Shown: positions 47,883 through 59,600 of the stretch, in pieces
Layout: each line of letters begins with the position of its first letter
How positions within the stretch are numbered: position 1 is the stretch's first letter
Origin: Artocarpus heterophyllus
Taxonomy: Eukaryota > Streptophyta > Magnoliopsida > Rosales > Moraceae
Assembly: GCA_025403435.1 (NCBI GenBank)
Contig: CM046350.1
Coordinates: 6,669,512 to 6,733,511 of the forward strand
Reading direction: 5' to 3'
Length of the DNA stretch: 64,000 bases
Notes under the pieces: model-generated
Told to the model about the DNA's origin: nothing
Database searches by the model: none
The model's input: only the letters and a program-made list of their open reading frames with translations
Translations under genes and position numbers: made by a program

Positions 47883-48252
47883 AGAGTAAATTATATTGTT
47901 GCACCTCAAACTATCAGTTTTTTACATATACATTCCGAACTTTCAATCTTGAAAAATTGCATTCTAAATTTTAAAATCATTAGTAATTAAGCTCTAATAC
48001 TTAACAAGCGTTAAAAAAATGGACAATTATGAGATTTGCACATGAGTTTTTTATAGGTAGAGCTCATCATTTTAAGGAAAAAAAATTAAAGCTCAACATG
48101 TGAAAAAATACTTAACAAAAATTAAAAGTAGCTATTGGACCTTTATTGCCAATGATTTTAAAATTCATGATGCATTGTGCCAAGATTAAAAGTTTGGGTT
48201 GCATTTGGGCAAAAATTGAGTAGTTTATGGTACAACAGCGCAATTTACTCTT
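47883..48252. mobile_element. Fold-back MITE with long inverted arms
   Basis: The left arm (AGAGTAAATTATATTGTTGC onward) and the right arm (ending GCGCAATTTACTCTT) are inverted repeats of about 115 bp at roughly 70-75% by eye. The arms share AATTTTAAAATCATT near the centre. It is non-coding. Confidence 0.7.
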
Positions 48253-48639
48253 AAAATAAAATCTATAATAAAATTCAGGCGGGCATTTCAGCTGTAAGAG
48301 TGAGATGTCTTCTCAAATAGAATCATTTAATTATTTCTATAATCACAAGTCTGATTGCGTTTTCTGTGGAATTTTTCTTATGGTTTATCATTAAATCTGG
48401 CATACCTGTGAATGATTCTGATAAGGAGTTGGTATATCAATCGTTGACCCCAAAAGATGATGGCACAAATTAAGGACGTCATCATTTTTGGCATTAATTT
48501 ATATGTAAGTTGATGATAATTAATTAACGGATTTTTTTTCATTTTATCTGCTTAGGAAAGCTTAATAATTTACCTATAATCTATAACAAAATAAGAAAAG
48601 AAATCCATCTGGTCTTGGTTTTTGCAGTACGGTCTGAGG

Positions 48640-50790
48640 AGAGTTTTAGAAATGGTTTCTCCAAACATTTTCTTCTCTTGTTGTTGCAAGTTTCTTTGGT
48701 TGTTCTCCCACTTCTTGTTCAGACTCAGGATCTATTAGGTTTAATGTTCTCCAAACTAAACTAATTACAACTAGCACTCCTAAAAATTGTTCTTTTAGCA
48801 AATCAAAATGCTACTTAACCATTTTAAAATTTTCAGGTTTCATTAGTATAGACTGTGGGATATCTGATGTCTCAAGCTACACCAGTGAAACAACCGGTAT
48901 CACTTACTTTCCGGATGCAAACTTCACAGAAGCCAGTGAAAACCGGGCATTTCACTACTGTACAAAGGGCAGAATGAGCAGCAGCTTTGGAATCTGCAAA
49001 GCTTCCCGGAAGGATCGAAAACTGTTATACTTTGAAACCTTTGGCAGACAATGGTACTAGGTACCTTGTCCGAGCAAGCTTCTTGTATGGAAACTACGAT
49101 AACAAAGGCCAAGTACTGGAGTTCGATTTGTACATCGGAGTTGACCTTTTGGGATACAGTGAGAATTGAGGATTCATCTACTCCGATAAACAAGGAAATT
49201 ACTCATGTACCTTTGTCCAATCACATTCATTATAACAAGGGCATGGGAATTCCATTCATTTCAGTGTTAGAGATAAGGCCACTGCGAAGTGACATTTATG
49301 TAAGTGAACCAGGAACATCACTCGAACTCTACGGTCGCTAGGATTTTTCTACAGCAACCGATGAAGCAATGAGGTTTCCCCTTCCCCCGATTATGTTCTT
49401 ATTATTACCTTGTAGTTTAATTTTTTTTTATTCTTTTTATTTTTTAAAACAAAATAATTAAAGATGAAATTATTTTCTTTACTTATAGTTACAAAGATGA
49501 TATTTATAGTCGATTATGGTCACCACTCAACTGGAAACCAGTAATTACTATGTCCTTTAGCAACGAAAACTCTATAACTAAGAATTAGTACCAGCTACCC
49601 TTCACTGTAATGAACACTGCATATACAGAAAACAAAACTACTCGTTACCTGAACATATATTGGAACAATTTAAATAGCACCTCGAAATACATATTCTACA
49701 TGCACTTTGCAGAACTAGAAAAGCTCCAATCCATCCAATCTAGGGAGTTAAATATCTACATTAAAGGAGCTTTGTGGTTCGGGCCATATGTTCCCTGGTA
49801 CTTGGCTGGATTCACAATATTTAGCAGCTCGAGCAGCACTACTGACACTCTAGGCATGTTTGATATCTGGCTTAATAGCACTGACAATTCAACTCTACCA
49901 CTGATCATAAATGCGATAGAAACGTATGCGCTCAGAGAGCTCCGCATCAAACAACAAGTCAAACGCATGGTATATGCATCTCGCAACGCTAATATTGCCA
50001 TTATACACGGCTATTTTCTAGTGTTTCTTTTGTGACATTTTTTTGTTATCTTATTATCCATATGAGCATCAGCGGAAGCTCTCTCAGATGTCAAGTTGGC
50101 GTACAGATTAAAAAGTATTAATTGGCAGGGAGATCCATGCCACCCCTGAAGCTTACGCATGGGATGTTCTTAATCGCAGTTATAGTGCCAATAATCTGCA
50201 TAGAATTATTTCTTTGTACGTCTTCGATTGAAAGGCTATACTTAGAGAATAAATCAGCCTTTTTAAAATCTTGTTGATCAAATATTATTTTCACATGCAT
50301 GATGAAATCAGGAATTTGGCATCAAGTGGGTTAAAGGGAGAAATTGCTCCGTCCATTGCCAATCTGACAATGTTACTAATATTGTAAGTACATTTTCAAA
50401 ATATTGTTAAATTTGTAATGTAATCTTAGATCCCAACTAACAAATTTAGCCCTTAGTTTATGTTATATCGTGGACAAGATTAATTATACTTTACTCATAT
50501 CAGGGATTTATCAAACAACAACCTGACTGGGACAGTCCCTGAATTTTTAGCTCAAATGTCATTCTTAAAAGTTCTGTAAGTTATGAGCTTTTTTTTATTC
50601 CCTTTATATGATTATTTCACTTAATGACGGATCATAGATCACATTTAATGTGCTGTCTCTTTCCAGAAATTTAAAGGGAAAAAACTTTACAGGTCCAGTT
50701 CCGGATGCACTTTCTAAAAGAGCAGAGAATGGTCTTTTGCTAAATTCTGCCATATATGGAAATAAATTAGCCTTTCTTGTCTCTTAGATT
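48640..50790 (+). pseudogene. Receptor-like kinase copy D: malectin-like/LRR ectodomain remnant without kinase
   Basis: The signal-peptide exon ends at 48738. The frame that joins the next exon ([20 protein letters not shown]) has no ATG, while the ATG at 48652 is in another frame. Exons 48837-49373 and 49489-49969 encode the malectin-like domain ([42 protein letters not shown]). Exons 50073-50215, 50312-50383, 50504-50575 and 50667 on encode the hinge and LRRs. Lesions: frame breaks near 48960-49010 and 49147, TAG at about 49339 and 49587, and an extra C near 50147. A stop follows the last LRR-like exon at about 50788, where a GC-rich insertion-like segment begins. No membrane segment or kinase exons follow. 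Confidence 0.88.
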
Positions 50791-50796
50791 GAAAAT

Positions 50797-50985
50797 ATGG
50801 CGTCCGGCGCGGGCCCCACCTCAAGCCTCCATAGGACCCACCTTGCGGGGCCCCCGGACTTACGACTCTTATTGGTGAACCGTTCCCGTGCCGTCCCACT
50901 CATCCGTCCCCTCTGGGGCCCTCTGGTCCCTCAGGGTTTTCTTTCGCGTCCCTCGGGTTCGAACCTCAAACCTCCCTTAAGAGAT
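50797..50985. other. GC-rich insertion-like segment
   Basis: About 190 bp of GC-rich sequence in AT-rich surroundings (GGCGCGGGCCCCACCTC, GCGGGGCCCCCGGAC). It ends with a B-box-like GGTTCGAACCTC. It lies exactly where copy D loses similarity to its relatives. It may be a SINE-like or other mobile fragment. No family is recognised. Confidence 0.45.
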
Positions 50986-51039
50986 TCTTATTTCAATTGG
51001 TACTCAAGATGGATTGTATTACACGATAAATATAATATT

Positions 51040-51240
51040 TTCTGGCAGCTAGCAGTCTGGCAAAGTCATGGGTGAATTGTATATATTTACACTGTAAATA
51101 CAATATTTCTCATTAAATATTGTACTTAGTCGCCAGCAGTTCGGGGAATTTGCTAATGAGTTTTGTATTTACACAATAAATATGGTATTTTCTGATAAAT
51201 ATTGTATTTCCAACCGCCGTCGAAACCCACGAGGGAGGAG
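51040..51240. repeat. Tandem repeat of about 86 bp (two units)
   Basis: Two successive units share GTGAATT-like starts, ATTTACAC...AAATA and AATATTGTATTT. The same unit type recurs, three times, at about 62340-62625. Confidence 0.6.
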
Positions 51241-52640
51241 GGTGAGAAATATAGAGAATAAATAGGTGGGGTTTTACTCTTAATTTCTCATGAGATATTA
51301 TTCAATTTCTCATTATATGCTATAAATTACACATTTTGAAACTATATGACAATATTTATTATGTTCTAAACTAAATATGCTATTTTGTTCTTTCTCTCAT
51401 GGTTTATACCTTTTATTAATTGATAAATCACACTCACTCTCTCCCAAAAAAAAAAAAAAAAGAAAGGAATTGGCAAGCAAAAGAACCAATTTACCAAAAA
51501 TATCCTCAATTTTCATATCACAAGCGTCTCAGATGTACGTTTTTATGATGATAAAATTAATATGAAAGGGGAATTTTTGTGAACTTTCTAAACTCTAAAG
51601 GAAGTGAATATAACGTTTTAAAACTCAAGTAACGCCAGATCACAAGTGTTATAGTCTAGAACCAAAAACATTGCAACAAAGAGGTATTTTTTAACTAATC
51701 CTATCGGTAGAAGTGGAACTTTTTACTACTGGTTAACAGAGAAAAATTTTGCAGTTGAAAACATGAGGACCGGAAGGAACTGTAGGACTTTTTCGGTCGT
51801 CGTACCGTGTTCGAGGCTACAAGGCACCAAGCAAGTCAATAGAGCGTAGGCGAGGCGGCAGGGGCATTGACTGCAAGCTGGATGATTTGATCGGATCATT
51901 GATGGTACTGCTGAAGCCAAACCCCGTTCCCTTCAGCCGATCAATCAATGGTGGAGCCATAAAGAAACAACTATCTCAACTTAGTCAATCTTTTTCCGTC
52001 TGAAATCCAAATTTAATTCAATCAACATTTTTTTCCTCTTGGTAGAATTAGTCAGTCAACGAAAGTTTCTACAATGGTGATGGCAACAAACGTCCAGCAA
52101 CTTCTTTTTCCACATTCTTTAATAAATTTAAAAAAAAAACTTTAATTTGATTGATTTTTCAAGTGTATTTGTTTCTATCCTATGGATCATGTCATTTTTC
52201 GTTTCCAACCTTTTTGGTTGTGGTCCCACCATAGCATAAATTTTTAAACTCAGGCTTCGGTGAAGGTGAAATTTCATCCCAAGTCCTTGAATTCGAGGAC
52301 AAATGATTTTACCAAGTCAAATTTCTGACAACTGTTTATCACTTACCCCTTTTTTAATTTAAATATGAATGATAAATAAGACTATAACTCGGGTATATAG
52401 GGATTATCATGCTCAAATAAATCTAATAAAACTGCACGTTGTCTAAGGGGCGAGTCACTCACGAACTAGAGGAACTTTTTTTTTTTACTTTGTATTAATA
52501 ACACCAGTGTTTCATCTTTTTTAAAATTGTATTTTGCACCTTTGAAATTTTATTCCCTACATGAAAATTCTTCATCTTGTTATTTGCCTACATCTGCTCG
52601 TCCTGATAATTTTTCTAGCTTCGACCTTGGTCGTCTATGT
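51241..52640. other. Intergenic stretch upstream of copy E
   Basis: No gene is seen. Small ORFs on both strands lack domains. The last 200 bp should include the promoter of copy E. Confidence 0.45.
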
Positions 52641-52650
52641 AAAATTAATA

Positions 52651-52661
52651 CTATATATAAG
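52651..52661 (+). promoter_or_regulatory. Putative TATA box of copy E
   Basis: CTATATATAAG lies 54-64 bp upstream of the ATG at 52715. This would place transcription start near 52685 and leave a short 5' UTR. It is the best-placed TATA element among the five copies. Confidence 0.5.
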
Positions 52662-52714
52662 AGTATAAGACACCTCGTGTCTTATTTAATTGGCAGTACA
52701 AGGAGAGTTAAGAC

Positions 52715-55700
52715 ATGGCTTTCTCAGAGCATCTGCCCTTTGCAATGTTATTGCACGGCGTTTTGCTTGTTCTACCACTTCTAGTTCAGACTGATCAGAA
52801 GTTATCAGGTTTAGTAATCTCTCCAGCCCTCAATAACTAGTTCTTAAAACTACTAGTGCTATAGCTTATTATCAATGCAAAGAAAAGAGCTAATATACTA
52901 ATATTAATCCCTAAATCTCTCAGGTTTCATTAGCATAGATTGTGGAATATCCGATGTATCGAGCTACGTAGATGAAGCAACGGGCTTCCGTTATTTTTCA
53001 GATGCAAACTTCACTGAAACAGGAGAAAGCAGAGATATATCTGCTGCATACAAACAGGCAAGTAATTATAAGCAGTTTTTGAATGTCCGAAGCTTCCCAG
53101 AAGGAACCAGAAACTGTTACACCCTCAAACCTGCCGAGGGCAAAGGTAACAAGTTCTTGATCCGTGCTAGGTTCATGTATGGAGACTACGACCACATCGT
53201 TCAAATCCCGACCTTTGATTTGTATCTCGGAGTTGAACTTTGGGAAACGGTAATAATTAAAGATTCAAAGACAATAATAGACACGGAAATCATACATGTC
53301 CTCTCGTCAGATCATATACATATTTGTCTAGTAAACACAGGCCATGGAACTCCATTCATATCGGCATTAGAGCTGAGGCCTTTAAAAAATGACATTTATG
53401 TTAGTGAAAACGGATCGTCACTGCAACTCTATGGTCGCTTTGATTTTTCTTCAGCTACAAGCCAAGTAATGAGGTAATAGCCCTTGGCCATACTTTTTGC
53501 ATTTTTTTTTTTTAATTGGCAATGGTTGGTTAAATGAGATAATTCTTTGGTACTCGACAGATACGAAGATGATAAATATGATCGCTTGTGGTCACCCCTC
53601 CAAGTAGATGCGTGGAAGCCGTTTATAAATACCTCCCTTAGTAATGAGAACTCTGTATTAAAGAATGATTTCGAAGTACCGTTACAGTCATGCGCACTGC
53701 ATACACTGGAAACAATATCACTTGGTCCCAGCAAAATAATACCTTTAGATATTTTTTCTACATGCATTTCATGGAGCTCCAAGAGCTCCAAAAAGACCAA
53801 TTTAGAGAATTCAACATTTATTTTAATGAGGGACTTTTGTACGAAGCATTGGCTCCAAAGTACTTAAGCCAAAACACAATATTCAGCAAGGCAGGAAGCA
53901 ATACAGATGGGGATGGAAAGATCGAGATTTCACTTCAAAGTACCAACAATTCAACTCTACCACCCCTCATAAATGCCTTGGAGATGTACATCCTAAAGAA
54001 ATCATCTCAGCAAGAAACAAATCAAGCAGATGGTATGTATCTCAAAAAAGATATTGTTCTTACAATCTTGCGCAATATGATTTCTTACAATTGTTTGTGA
54101 CCTTGCCTGCTCTCCCTCTTTGTCTAATAAATATTAGTTGAAGCTATCTGGAATGTCAAGTTGATGCATGGAATAAAAAGAAACTGGCAAGGCGATCCTT
54201 GTTCCCCAGAAGCTTTCGTTTGGGATGGTGTGGGTTGTGATCATAATGGCGATAATCCGCCTACAATTATAACTTTGTAAGTAGTATTTACTTAATGTTA
54301 TTAAAAGAAAAGGAAAAAAAGTTCAAAGTTATATCATATACTCTTCAACTCTATGTTGACAATGTTTTCTATAATTGTAAGCAGGAACCTGTCATCAAGT
54401 GGATTAAAGGGGGAAATCGCTCCTTCCATTGCCAATCTGAAAATGTTACAGTACTTGTAATTATCTCAATGACCACTGTAATGTAGATTTTAATCCTTGT
54501 CCTACAACGTGATGAGTCTTACTTATTTGACTATTATTACTGACATTCCATTTCAGGGATTTATCAAACAACAACCTGAGAGGGACAGTGCCTGCATTTT
54601 TAGCTCAATTGTCCTTATTGAGAGTTCTGTAAGTTTTTCAATTCTTCTAATTTACATCAGTATTTAACTTGGTGACATATCACGCATCACATTTCTCTCT
54701 TTACACAGAAACCTGAAGGGGAACAACCTCACGGGTCCTGTTCCAGATGCACTTTTGGAGAAGTCAAAGAATGGTCAATTATTGTTAAGGTCTGCTTTGT
54801 GCGAAAAAGAAAATTATCAGTATGCTGTTTTTAATTTTTTTAAAAAAATTGCTGTAAATTTTAGAGGAAGAAACTTTGAACAACTCTAGAAGAGCAATTT
54901 ATTTCAAATTCTCACTGCTGCGTACTGATTAAATCAACTAATCTTTTCAACAGCATTGATACAATTTCAAATAGCACTCAATGTTCATCGGGGTCACGCG
55001 GAAAGGAAAAAAAGTTTGTTGTTCCACTGGTAGCAGCACTCGGTGGACTTCTTCTTGTTTTCTTAATTATTGCGGCTATAGTCTGGAGATTTAAAAGAAC
55101 AAGACAAGAAAAAGCAGCGGATTTGAAAGGCTAGTACTCTGATCGTCACACCCTTACATATGTATATACAAGTCCATTCATATTGTAATCATTTTTTTGG
55201 CTTGAAATTCAACATTTTAATCTCTTCTTTCTGGCTTAATAGATATCATACATCATTCATAATAGAAATTCACTGATTGGAAAATTTATATAGCAACGTT
55301 TTCGAGCTTAAGATTTAAGACAACAAAAAATAATTAAATAACAGTTTGATTCTAGTTTCGGATTAGTAATTGCTTTTTTTCTACCTTTTATTTTCCGTGT
55401 TTGTGCACCTACTTGTGTATCAAAGTGTTCTAAACTTTACACAGGTAACCCTGCAAACGCAGAGTCCCATGAGGAGGAAAGATCATTTATCTCCAGAAAA
55501 CAACTATTTACCTATGTTGAGCTTGAAAAAATAACAAACAACTTTAAGAGGGTACTAGGTGAAGGTGGATTTGGAAAAGTTTACCATGGGTACTTAAATG
55601 GCATTGAAGTAGCAGTGAAGATGCTCTCTCCTTCGTCCGTTCAAGGGCATCGACAGTTTCATGCAGAGGCATGTTATATTCACACACTTGTATTTATTAG

Positions 55701-57232
55701 TTTTTGTTTTTACACACATGTATTCACAATTGAATTAAGAGGATGCTGACTTATTTACACAGCTCAAACTACTTCTGAGAGTTCATCATAAGAACCTGAC
55801 AACCCTCATTGGGTATTGCAATGAGGCTTTCAGCATTGGACTCATCTATGAGTACATGGCAATGGGAAACTTACGATCGCATCTTTTAGGTAAGCATTTA
55901 CTCTTTGATCTGTTTGTTCAGAGACAAGATAGCAAGGATTCTGTTTATAAGACATTTCATGTTTAAATTAATAGGTAATAGTCGAATAATCTTGAGTTGG
56001 GAAGACAGACTTCGAATAGCAGTAGACATAGCACAAGGTTAGTAAAAAAGAAAATGGTTTTCCTCTATAATATATAGTTCTTTTTTTCTGGGTCATGCCT
56101 GGCTAACTGATAGCTACATGACTTTGTTGTATGCATGTTAAAATGTAGGATTAGAATACCTGCACAATGGTTGTAAGTCCCCTATAGTTCATCGAGATGT
56201 TAAATCGACAAACATCTTGTTGAATGAAAAATTCCAAGCCAAGCTAAGTGATTTTGGCCTGTGCAAGATTTTCCCTTTTGAGGATAGCAATAATATACCA
56301 CTTAATGTTAGCAACACCGGTCCTGGTATATCAACAAGCGTTGCAGGCACAGCTGGATATCTTGACCCCGAGCAAGTAGTTTTCCTATAAACTTATTTAA
56401 TTTTTTTAAAAATTGTATATCTAACAAAAATATCTAATTTAGAGAATTATATCATACTCACATATATGCAATGTCAATTATTAACCCTTTTTTAGATTAA
56501 AAAAATAAATCATGAAAAACATTAAGTATAGCTAATAATTTATATGAAATATATATAGTACTCTAATACTGATTCTCAGTTTGTTAATTGCTTGCCTTTG
56601 AGATGTATTTCCCTTTTTCACAATACTCTCTTGTCATGTTTTCTATTAGCAATATTAGAGCAGGGAACTTGCGATATGGGATAGGTTTGTTAGGTGCCAA
56701 TCTAGTTGAGATATGCTAAAACATTTTAATCTCGATTGTTCCTTCTCTTTAGTTTATTGAAAACTATTGATGTACTCATTGGCGTGGTAACTGAGATTTG
56801 ATTATTTTCTTGTGCAGGTACTACGCATCAAATTTGTTGAATGAGAAAAGTGATGTTTACAGTTTTGGGGTTCTTTTCTTGGAAATGATCACAGCTCGGC
56901 CCGTGCTAGCAAAAACCAAAGAGAATAACCACATAACTGAATGGGTTAGCACTAGGCTTGAGACTGGGGATATTAAAAGTATTCTTGATCCAAGGTTGGA
57001 AGGAGGTTTTGATATTAATACCCTCTGGAAAGCTGTTGAAATAGCAATGGCTTGTGTCTCCGAAACTTCCACGACTAGGCCAAACATGACTAGGGTTGCA
57101 ATTGAATTGAAAGAGTGTTTGGCTACAGAGTTCACCCGAAAGAATGCCCGTGATGAGGCTGGATCAAACGAATCAGCTGAAATGATGTCCCAGAAGAAGA
57201 TTTCGGAACAATTGATTCCTCTGCCTAGGTAA
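52715..57232 (+). CDS. Receptor-like kinase copy E: malectin-like LRR-I receptor kinase, almost intact
   Basis: Thirteen exons: 52715-52808, 52924-53473, 53561-54032, 54138-54276, 54385-54456, 54557-54628, 54709-54789, 54954-55129, 55445-55668, 55763-55889, 55975-56037, 56149-56371, 56818-57232. Summed with one missing base they give 903 codons including the stop, the usual size for the family. Order: signal peptide (about 1-27), malectin-like domain ([14 protein letters not shown] to about 355), hinge with WQGDPC, two 24-residue LRRs plus a partial one, a membrane helix ([20 protein letters not shown]), and a kinase with [29 protein letters not shown] and GTAGYLDPE. It is a plasma-membrane Ser/Thr kinase; relatives act in defence and symbiosis sensing, but its ligand is unknown. 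One lesion: a lost base near 53683 shifts exon 3. This may be a real mutation or an assembly error. Introns 8, 9 and 12 start with GC. Confidence 0.9.
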
Positions 57233-57944
57233 GAACCCAAAAAAAAAAAGAGTGGAAGAAAGATAAGGACCATTTTGTTCAATTAATAACATCAAGACAG
57301 TAATATGTTTGCAACACGTCTTAGTTTTCTGCATCTTGCACTTTAATTAGTTTTCCAGTAATGTTCATATGCCTTATCTACAGTTGGGATGTAATAACAT
57401 TCAGTCCAGGGCTTCGTGCAGAAAAGATAGATGCAAATTTAAATTGTTGGGCATGTTTACTTTGCATCAAAAAGAAACAAAATGCAAGGAATATTTTCTT
57501 TAAATAATGTGTTTATTTACAAAATCATTAATGAAAGTTTGTAGGCCCCACATAATATAAAAAATAAGAAAATGAAATATCAATCACATACCCTTTAATA
57601 TTAATTCCTCATTAAAAAAAACAAATACCATATTTACTTAGATATTCAAATATAAATATTTTTATTTAATAACTATTAGTTAGATAAAATAGATATTTTG
57701 ATAATTATTTTGAATAAAATTTTCATTTGTATATAAGTAAACACTAAAAAGAAAATGAGATCGTAATAAGAATGTTGTTCACTCCCAATATTTCACTCTT
57801 TTTTCCAATCTCATTACATTTTCCTTTACATTCCTTTATAGTTTGGTAAATATGCTAAAAATGTACTGGACATGCTTCTAACTGTGATGCCAATAACCAC
57901 ATGTTGCATTGATTTTTCTCCCTTATTTAATTTTATTGGGCAAC
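57233..57944. other. 3' flank of copy E
   Basis: No gene is seen. The first few hundred bases probably include the 3' UTR. The rest is AT-rich. Confidence 0.45.
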
Positions 57945-59600
57945 TTACAAAATGCCCCATAAATACACCACCTTATTAAAAATACCCTTCAAAAAACCAT
58001 TTATTAAAACTGCCCCTTTATTATAAATTATAGATTTTTTAAAAGACTAAATTACCCTTTCTTTCGAAGTAGTAGAACCTGTAAGGTTCCGTCGTAAAAC
58101 TCACTTCCAGTCACCAAAGCAGAGTGTCAGATTATAACCTAACATGTTCCAAAAACAAAAACAAAAACAACAAATTTGCCCAAGTGGAACACATTAAGCA
58201 TACATGTAAAACACGTTATGACCAATTACATACGTTAATCATATTCATAATCAATTAAGGACAGTAGAACCTAATAAAATAAAATTTAATTAGCTAATTG
58301 TCTTTTGTTAATGTTTACAGGAGTGAAACTCATGAAATTTAACTTTGATCTTTATCTCCTTATCAAAAAGGAAAAAAAAATTATATTATGATGACCCAAG
58401 AATTACCAAAGAGCAAAAGTTCATAGGGAGGAACAATTCAACACGTTCTAGCTAGGGTGTTAGCTTCAATAATTTCCATAGGGACGAACAATTCAACATT
58501 TTCTAGCTTAGACTAAATTTGAATTCAGTTTTCTACCCAAAAAAGATTCAATCACCCAATTAGTCCCGTGCACCAACTTCAATCACCAGAAAAAAAGAAA
58601 GAAAAAAAAAAGAATAACTCTCACGAGTTTTTGATCAAATACTAGATATACATTAGACAAAACCTCTCTAGAAACCCCTCACCTGGATCCAAATACTCAA
58701 AAACTAAGCCAAAACAATCCCAAAATTCACCCACAAAACCTACAATATTGCCACAAGCCATCACACAGGTACTTCCAAAAATCTCATAATTATTACCCAA
58801 AAAACAAACGAGTGTTATCAACTTCTCAACTAGCATCTACAAATTCAGCATGTTCTTACTGCACTTTGACCCAAACACCTTCGTCGGCAGAAGAAATCGT
58901 TGACTGCCGAATCATTGCTCCTTCTCACCCATCCCCTGTCGTGGAACTGCAACATCACCGGCAATTCTCGGCATTTCTCCCCTGACAACGGTGAGCACCC
59001 TCAGCAAACTCTTCCGCTCGATATCAAATTTAATCCCTCGACGACGTCGTTGTTGTAGCCAAAGCTATTCCTCCACGGCTCCTTCTTCACCACATCCTCG
59101 GACGACGGCGGCGGCGACGATGCTCTGAAATTGCCATAACTGTTGCGGCAAGAAGTATAGGAATTGCTAGGCAATGGGGAATGCGAAGAATTAAGATTAG
59201 ATCTCTTTGGTGTAGAAGCCCTAACCCTAGGTTTGGGAGGGGCCTTGGAATCGGGCTTGGTAGGGGCGAGAGCGGACTCAACAAGGAAGATTCAGATGGA
59301 GAGGGAGGTGCAGGGGGAAGAGAGAGATGGAGAGAGAAGCATAGAGAGAGAGAGAGAATGCGGGTAACGATCCGAAAACAATTAAGAAAGAGAATAGGGA
59401 AGTGAGCAAGAAGGTAAGAGTAAGATTAGGTCTGAATCTTTTTTTTTTTTTTTTTTTGGAACTAAAAAAAATCCTTTGATAAATTAATTTTTTTAAAAAA
59501 ATAAATATTAAAAATGCAGTTTTAAAAAGTCTAAAAAATAGAAGTTAATGTTAAACAGTAGGTTCATAAGGGGCACCCTGCAAATTTCTCTATTTTATTT
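57945..59600. mobile_element. Possible Pack-MULE-like segment
   Basis: The outer parts show weak inverted similarity: AACTTACAAAATGCCCCATA on the left, and on the right AATTTGCAGGGTGCCCCTTA read on the minus strand, each followed by a TTTATTAAAACTGC-like phrase. The interior includes a GC-richer patch (about 58860-59290) with a coding-like minus-strand frame. A gene-fragment-carrying element is the inference. No target duplication was established. Confidence 0.35.
59011..59296 (-). pseudogene. Coding-like fragment of unknown origin
   Basis: One minus-strand frame stays open for about 90 codons, to a TGA near 59011. It has plant-protein-like composition: basic and Ser/Pro-rich (KAPPKPRVRASTPKRSN, SSPPPSSEDVVKKEPW). 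It has no start codon in frame and no known domain. It may be a piece of a gene carried by the surrounding element. The overlapping frames are less protein-like. Confidence 0.3.
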
